Source of the DNA: Hyparrhenia diplandra
Taxonomy: Eukaryota; Streptophyta; Magnoliopsida; Poales; Poaceae
NCBI GenBank assembly: GCA_015847255.1
Contig: JADLZK010001948.1
Location: forward strand, 1-64,000
Length of the DNA stretch: 64,000 nucleotides
Direction: 5' to 3'
The notes below the pieces were generated by a model. It did no database searches. It saw nothing but the letters and a program-made list of their open reading frames with translations, and had not been told where the DNA came from. Of the stretch, positions 57,430-64,000 are shown piece after piece (position 1 is the stretch's first letter; every line of letters starts with the position of its first letter). The position numbers and the translations under genes are program-made.

Positions 57430-58360
57430 CTGTGTGAAAATGGGTACCGAGTGAGATGGAAGTGTGAGGGGATGCGAGGGGGAAAATGCAGCGATGGGGA
57501 GGCAATGGGGCTTACCAGACACCGGAGATGGCGGTGGTTGACGGCGCTGGCGCGGGGCTGTGCCGAGGATTGAAGCTCGAATTCGATTCGAATGGGGATT
57601 TGGGGATTTAAACCCTAGCCGCCCGCACTTGAAATCGTGGTCTGCGGCCGGAGCGATGTTCCGCGAGCAAATGAGCTCCCGGACCCCCGGTGGAGTGCGG
57701 ACAGACAAACAGTGATGTTTGTAGTGGAGTCTGGGCCTCATGCAAATTTCGTTTCTGGACTGGGCCTGGAGCCTGAGTGAATGGGCCGCAACGTTCAGCT
57801 GCCTGTAATAACCCCAACCCATGACAGTTATATTAGAATGATGATTGCTAAACTGACGCTATCTCAGAATTCCTAGATTTCTTTTTCTCTTTTGTTTTCA
57901 AAAATGTGACTTTATCTTCATACGGTTTGTCGTTGGTGCTTCGCTTGATGATCAATAAAACACTCACAAAATGGTGGGCAAAAGGAGTACAATGAGAACA
58001 TCTTGTTAATTTTTCGAAAGGTGAACATCTTGTTAATAGGAGAGAAAAACAAGTCAATGTCAATATTGGAACGTTTAGTTGCCTCTAGTTCCAAAGTGGC
58101 ATCAATTTATGTAAACAAAATCTATTTTCGAATGTAATTCTAAAAAAAATATTTTCGAGTGAACCAAAAAGGCAACACCGTTACTACTACTACTACTATA
58201 TTTTTGGTAAAGACTCTGTAATGTGGTATTGATGATTGTTAAAACCAAACATGATAAAGGACGAGGCAGTTACGTGACACATACTCTGCCATATAAGTTG
58301 CTTATACAGTACCACGCATCATACAAAACAATGTATTACTTCTATAATACTGACATATAC
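57430..58360. other. Presumed F-box promoter and intergenic DNA
   Basis: Read on the minus strand, 57600-57620 carries GGGTTTAAATCCCC, a possible TATA-like site. The rest shows no gene. Confidence 0.35.
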
Positions 58361-58808
58361 TCTTCAGTGAGTCCCAACTCTTCAAGGGCAAAAAACTGCG
58401 TCCCAACTCTTCAGTGCAACACAGAATCCACAACCACACAAACAGTCAAGCCCGAATAGCTAGCACTCAAACAGAAGTAAAATCCATGATTACAATACAG
58501 ATCAAGGATAAATTAGCAAATGCAATCACAGCCTACACAAGGCACATCAGGGAAGTAGCAATTAGTAAATGCGCAGTTGAATCAGCTTATTGATCTAGTA
58601 ACAAACTTTAGTAATATCATTTGGTTGTTTTGTTTCTTCATACAGTACATGCACAAGATTGTTCGGCAGTAGCGGTCACGGAAACCACACTTGAGAATAG
58701 AAGCAAGCAGTTGGATACACAGTTACAAATATGCTACAGCCATATGTCTAGTACTACTACTACTACTACTACTCAGAAAGAGACGACCCTAATTAAAGCA
58801 GCCCTAGC

Positions 58809-60249
58809 CTACCGGTGTATACAAACCTTTGCCTCATTCCGATATAGGTAAATCTTCATGCAAGTCTTTGGTCCAGAGAGGCCCCGCAGCTCCTTACAAA
58901 GCTCCTCATCGACAGTGGCTTTAGGATCAAAGTCCATAGTAACTGATTTGAGCACTCCAGCCCATCCCAGTAGTCGTTTCACAAATGAAAAATCATAATC
59001 TGATCCGTTAAATCCATAAATGTACAATTCCTGGAGAAATTCAGGAAAAGGTCCTGAGTTTCCCAGTCTTGCTCCTCGTGACAAAAACAATCTGGTAAAC
59101 AAGCAGCTCCTTCCTGAGATGAGGAACATAAACATAAGATCAGTTAACTGCTCAATAAACTTTATGATGGCTATTCGCAATAGGAATAAAATTAGAAAGA
59201 GGAAATGATTTATATAGATGACAAATTTGCAGATGAACAAGGATTTCTTTCTTGTTCCATTTTTTTTAAAGGAATTCCATTGGTAGAAACTATGAACACC
59301 ATATGTGGATGGGTCCGAAGTACCCCCGTGATAGAAATGACAAAACTCTCTCTACTGGACATTCAGAGAAATGAAGTGGATGAGAGCAGGAAAAAGAAGG
59401 CAAAGGATACAGGTGACAAAACTCTCTCCAGTGGACATTTAGAGAAATGAAGTGGATGAGAGGAGCAGACGTAAGGCAACGTACATTTAGCATTTTTTGC
59501 ATGATAAGTTAAACAGTGAGCTTAAAGGAATTATGCTGCCTATCAATATAATATACTCCAGAGTTGTGTCATTTGAAAAGGAAGCGGGATTTCCTTTTTG
59601 GTGTTAGCCAATTGCAGCAATGAGTTTGTACTGTGTAGAGAAAAGGGAGTTACAGAAAAGAAATTCACAAAATTATGACATCACAAATAGTGCATAATCG
59701 ATGAATTTAGATTCTTAGGGTATCAACAGAGCCTTGCCGTGTGGCACCATGAGAAGAACCATCAGCTTTATTACTAATATTGTGTAAAGCATACCATTAG
59801 TTAATCATCTGACACCAGAGAGCAAAATATGCACCAGCACATAATTAGGGACCCAAAGTACCGCAACTTTTCATTGTACTTTTTGACAGATAGCTGCTAG
59901 AGTAGATGCATAGTTGCATACACCATATCATCTAGATTCTAGAAATAAAACATGAAGCAAATTACAAAACCTAACACCAGAAGTATCACCATTGGTTAAG
60001 CATTAGTGCAGCAAATAAAAATATTCCACCACTTTCCAAGCAACCAAAGTATTCGATAACTGATAAAGTGAAGAATACCTGAATGGCTCCACGTATATCC
60101 AGAAACAGCTTTCTTATACTAGGAGAAATCTTAAGGAAATGGAACACATAAGAGTCAGTAGCATGTCCAAATGTTAGTAGGACAAGGTGTAATTTCTTAA
60201 CCAGCAGCGAAGTCAGGGTTACCATCCCATATTGGGAGTAAATCATCTT
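58809..60249 (-). pseudogene. F-box/LRR FBD-type gene, 3' exons only
   Basis: Two exons fit. Exon 60079-60249 lies between TTTGCAG and |GTATTC and encodes LLVKKLHLVLLTFGHATDSY and FHFLKISPSIRKLFLDIRGA, an LRR-like segment. The last exon, about 58809-59116, follows CTCATCTCAG and encodes FLQELYIYGFNGSDYDFSFV, then VKSVTMDF-like text and an FBD end (LCKELRGLSGPKTCMKIYL). No F-box or upstream exon is visible to 62 kb on this strand, so the 5' part is lost or far away. It lies head-to-tail with the F-box gene at 56161-57410. Confidence 0.65.
59337..59462. repeat. 81-bp-offset direct repeat
   Basis: TGACAAAACTCTCTC(T/C)A(C/G)T and GGACATT(C/T)AGAGAAATGA, continuing AGTGGATGAGAG, occur at 59337 and 59418. 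It lies in the intron of the FBD gene. Confidence 0.85.
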
Positions 60250-60273
60250 CTGCAAATTTATAAAAGGCCACAA

Positions 60274-61990
60274 GAAAATTCCATATGCAGCAAGACATAA
60301 AGAGCTTTACAGAATAACTGATTTTCTCACAAGGAGTAACTGTTACAAAAATGTTGCAAAACTACTTCAGACTTGTTCAGCTGAGTAATGGCACTGAATA
60401 ACTGATTCAGTAAAGAATCACAAATTTTTTTCACAACGTATGTCATGTGGGGCCGACATTACAGCCGCCGGCCTCGAACTCGAGGAGCAGCCAGGGCAGC
60501 CCCCAAGGGTGCGCATGGCCAGGAGCAGCCTGAGGAGGTTTAGGCGGCGGGAGGAGGCTTTAGTCATTAAGGAAATTAAGAAGAAGTTGAGAGGTTAGAA
60601 GTTAAGGCAGGCATTAGAATCAATGAGTCGGCGTCTTATATGTATCGCAGACTCATTTGAATCAAACAAACAAGAGCAAAGTTATCCCTAATCTCCTCTT
60701 TGCTATTCTAAATCTCCAATTCCCCTGCTGCCTTGGTCGCCAGGAAGAAACCCTGGCACCATTACCGGATACAAGGTACATTAAATTTCATGAAAAAAAG
60801 AAAACCAAACATGATCCATCAATAGGATTTGATTTAAATGAATAACCTCAACTGCTTTCTGCGAATCTGAGACTTCAAAACAAATTGAGCAAGAAAAAAT
60901 ATACAAAAAAATGGGGTGTGCCTAAAAGTTGTAATTTGTGGTCATACAAGAGGATCCTATTTTTTTTGACAACAGAGGATCCTGTTTGAAGTGATGATAT
61001 AAATTAGTAGGGGTTGCACCAATTGAAGAAAACCTTGTCCATCATTGAAATGGCATATATCCCCCAAACGCCTCTAGAGTCACTCATGCATACAAGAATA
61101 CTAAGGCATGCCAAAATAATGTAAAGAGAGGCAGGCTTCAATCTCAACCAAAATCTAACTTCAGAAGAGTTGGTAAAGAGATACTCGACAGAGTATCCCC
61201 TAAAATACACATGGGAATTTTACCATTGTAACTATTACTTATACCTTATTATTATTTAATGGCTAGATATTTTATTAGGTTTAATATCGCATATCTCAAC
61301 TGCTTCAAACTAAAAAGCTTTGTTGTTGTATCTACCCATGCTGGTAACTAAATATCCTACTGAACTCATTTCTTTTCAACTCATTCACCATTTGACAAGG
61401 AAACTTATTTCAATTACCAAAACAAAACAAAACAAAACATTAAGGGCATAATATGGCAGCGTTGTCATCTAGTATGATTTTTCCATTATTCACATGCTGT
61501 AACACCATCATGGACCGTAGCCACATTATACAATCTTCTTAACTACTAATCGTGATAAAGATGGGATATAAGAGTAATTTGGCAATCCTCTGAACTACTG
61601 ATCCTGAAATTCTGATTATATTTAATGACAGGATAGTGGAATTAGACAGGCTTGGTTGTTGGTTAGGACAGTGGAATTGTACATTTCTTTTTAATCTATC
61701 TGTTCAATAAATTATCTAAAGAATGTAAGTGCCTTGCAGATTCAGTTCATTTAGCTTGAGGGGTGGAGTCCAAAAATCCCCAATTCATTTGTTTGCCAGA
61801 TAAAATAGTTAAATGCAGATGCTTGAATTCATGCCCATATATGACAAGTGTTACAAAAGTGAGGTTAACAATACGTGTGATGCTTGTACAATTGTACCTA
61901 TAACTGAAGGTCCTTTCACTAGTCATTTTATTGATTAGTCAGTTGCTTGACTACATTAAGATCTAGCAGTCGGTACTACTACAAAGTAGT
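60274..61990. other. Intergenic, no gene seen
   Basis: A GC-rich patch at 60460-60560 has no motif. The rest is AT-rich, with an (AAAAC)n patch near 61420-61438. No repeat family was recognised. Confidence 0.4.
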
Positions 61991-62353
61991 ATTTGTTATA
62001 AACTTGCAGTTACTGGAACATAAATTCAACATTAGCAAAATATGGAGATAATTTTTATTTGATTCACAAAAATAAACACACAACCAACAAACTAAATTCA
62101 AAGTAAATAATTGCTCATTAATATAGCCACAGAAAAAAACATTGTAACCATAAAACTTATCATAAAAAATCAAAATGTCTCAACAGGCTTGCAGTACTAA
62201 TTAAAAAAAAAAACATGAGAAGGCATATATCCAAAGTCTCAACAGGCTTGCACTAGTAATTAAGAAAGCATACATCCAAGCACAAGCAGAACATTTCACC
62301 AGAGTCTACTGCAATTTAACCAAGCTGCTAGCTCATACTTAGAGCACACACTT

Positions 62354-63140
62354 TTAGTACTTACTTGTAAGAGCCGGTGATTCTGTGAAATAGGGAATGT
62401 AACGAGCAAAAGAGGACTGAAGTTTGCGATCCTTGAAAGTTGCAATGACACTCACTTCCTTACGGTCCATGTCGTATGCTATCAGCTTGTAATCCAGGAT
62501 CAAGAAAACCACATTACAATCTCGATGAATGTCAACCACTTGAAAGTATGACATGCCTCCTTTTTCTCCAAAGATGTCCAAAGAGTTCACAGTGTTCTTC
62601 AACACCCATTCTTGTGTATTATAATCCAGAAGAACCCATATAGATAGTTTGGCATCCTTTTCATAAGCAGGCTTTAGTGTCACACAATGTAGGTGCCCTT
62701 GGGATTGACCCAAATAACAAATAGCATAGCGCACATGCTTCCCATCAGCCATATCTGGCATAGTGATCATCCTTCTTGCCTTCCCTTGTACATCTACAAC
62801 AAGTATGTGCCCATCTGAGTCCCAAACTATGAAATGTAGAAAGCCATTAACAAAGGCACCTTGATGCTCGTTCTCCTCTAGTACAAACTGATGATGCCAG
62901 CCTCCCAACTGTCCTTGGTCTTTTTGTTTTTCAATGTGGTTTTGACTCCAGGTCCTAGTTTCAGACGAGTAAACATGCAACGACGACAATATGTCAATGT
63001 CATCATCTGCATCTGAATCTGTTTTCTGGAACTGGACCAAGTGGAAGTGAGAGGATACAGTCGGATCAAAAGCTAAATAGGTCTGAGTAAACCCTTCACA
63101 GGAGCTAGGCACGGCTGACCATTGCAAAGTTTGAGCCAGG
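62354..63140 (-). pseudogene. F-box paralogue lacking its N-terminal half
   Basis: About 260 codons matching the C-terminal part of the gene at 56161-57410: LQWSAVPSSCEGFTQTYLAF, HVYSSETRTWSQNHIEKQKD, AFVNGFLHFIVWD, ICYLGQSQGHLHCVTLK, ARYIPYFTESPALTSKY. Unlike the first copy it stays in one frame from about 63140 to the stop at 62354. The F-box itself is gone: the homology stops near 63140, just before a poly(A) tract. The open frame upstream to 63283 simply reads through the tract as poly-Lys. Confidence 0.85.
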
Positions 63141-63162
63141 TCTGTGACTTCGTTCGTTGGCT

Positions 63163-63330
63163 TTTTTTTTTTTTTTTTTTTTTTTTTGGGCACAAAGAAC
63201 GGGGCTGGCTGTAGAATGCGTAAAACAATGCAAGGTGAAGCCGTGAAGGTGTTCGTTAAATAAAAAAGTGAAGGAACCTTCACTTCGCCGAGGAGCTGGA
63301 ATCATCATCTCACGAATCATGAATCACTGC
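63163..63330 (-). mobile_element. Short retroposed insert with poly(A) tail
   Basis: On the minus strand about 140 bp of unrelated sequence ends in a run of about 25 A (63163-63187) that abuts the truncated F-box paralogue. It suggests a retroposon insertion coupled to, or followed by, loss of the gene's 5' half. The family is unknown. Confidence 0.55.
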
Positions 63331-63649
63331 AAATATTGTGTCGACCAGTAAGGGTCTGAGTGAATATCACACGAGCAGTGCAACTCAAATACTTCAACAG
63401 CACAAGTGCACAACTCTTCAGTGCAACGCAGTATCCACACCAGTCACCACACAAACAGCCAAGCGGCCCAAGCCCGTCTAGCTAATCCCTGATTACATTA
63501 CATGTGTAGAGGCTAAATTAGCAAATGTACGAACCACACTTCAGAACAGAAGCAAGCAACTCGATACACGGTTACATATGATGCCAGTATGCTAGAACCA
63601 TATGACTAGCCATCAGCAAGAGCCAAGCTGCCCTAGCCTACCGGTGTTT

Positions 63650-63960
63650 ACATCACATTTGTCCCATCGCAGTATACGTAAATCTTCATGCAAGTATCTG
63701 GTCCAGAGAGGCCAAGTAGCTCTTTACAGAGATCCTCATCGAGAGCGGACCGAGGATCATAATTTTTAGTAACTTTTTGAGCACCGGTGTCCATCCCAAT
63801 AATCGGTTCACAAATGCAAAATCACAATCTGCAACGCTGAATCCACAGATATCCTAGTCCTCGAGAGAATTCAAGCAGAGCTCCTCAGTTTTTCAGTCTT
63901 GCGGCTCACGACAAAGACAGCGGGCGAACAAGCAGATTGTTCCTGATGAGGACAATAGAC
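63650..63960 (-). pseudogene. FBD-domain fragment, second copy
   Basis: Nucleotide counterpart of 58815-59110. Both copies share GGTAAATCTTCATGCAAGT-like text and GGTCCAGAGAGGCC, CATCCCA(G/A)TA(G/A)TCG and TTCACAAATG(A/C)AAAATCA, but this copy has several indels. Reading in one frame is not possible. Confidence 0.75.
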
Positions 63961-64000
63961 ATAAGATAGGATAACTTCTCAACAAACTTTTCAATGGTTA

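Larger units (their letters stand above)
55740..59240. repeat. Segmental duplication, unit A (F-box plus FBD gene)
   Basis: The 3' flank 55750-56160, the F-box gene body, 58360-58500 and the FBD exon 58815-59040 all have counterparts in the same order and orientation at about 62000-62340, 62354-63160, 63400-63530 and 63650-63870. It is an old tandem duplication. Confidence 0.85.
62000..64000. repeat. Segmental duplication, unit B (degraded)
   Basis: Counterpart of 55740-59240, running off the right edge. It is shorter because the promoter and the first half of the F-box gene are replaced by about 150 bp plus a poly(A) tract. Confidence 0.85.

Noticed and set aside
62354..63283. 309-codon frame with an N-terminal poly-Lys run as an intact protein
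   Set aside because: The poly-Lys is a translated poly(A) tail and the first 50 residues have no counterpart in the paralogue. Only the part below about 63140 is F-box-derived.

Overview
The window reads as nuclear DNA of a grass (Poaceae). The grounds are a coiled-coil NLR of the grass type, grass-type F-box and FBD genes, Stowaway-like MITEs with CTCCCTCC ends and TA duplications, CACTA (En/Spm) transposons with CACTGCCGG-type subterminal repeats, a Helitron end of the GCACGGG..CTAG type, a chromovirus (Ty3/gypsy) pol fragment, and a LINE. All calls come from reading the sequence; no search was run.

Layout. Bases 1-3634 are the right part of a CACTA transposon with a degenerate TNP2-type transposase on the minus strand. 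About 4.6-21.1 kb is a chain of three blocks bounded by inverted repeats: 4671-15857, 15888-17125 and 17173-21134. (TA)n tracts lie at 4642-4662, 15861-15887 and 17123-17165. Block 1 is full of the short word TTGCAAC and several tandem arrays. Block 3 holds a minus-strand chromovirus pol fragment fused to the 3' half of a plus-strand phytocyanin gene. 21.2-30.4 kb is repeat-rich: a 1.8-kb dispersed repeat, a minisatellite, an 82-bp perfect palindrome, MITEs, a small element bounded by inverted repeats, a poly(A)-tailed retroposed sequence and a tandem duplication.

The main gene is a CC-NBS-LRR resistance gene on the plus strand: exon 1 at 30637-31491 and exon 2 at 48830-51146. The two join exactly across a GT..AG intron at the codon just before the kinase-2 motif. 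The intron is about 17.3 kb. It appears to have been enlarged by a Helitron (32029-48255, canonical termini) that itself holds two CACTA elements, an LTR-like repeat, a tandem duplication and a Stowaway MITE. Four frame breaks in the NLR mean it is either a pseudogene or carries uncorrected base errors.

The last 12 kb holds F-box family sequences on the minus strand. One F-box gene (54.3-54.9 kb) is cut by a LINE. A second F-box gene (56161-57410) and an FBD-type gene (58809-60249) form a unit that is repeated, degraded, at about 62.0-64.0 kb. No CRISPR array, rRNA gene or confident tRNA gene was seen.
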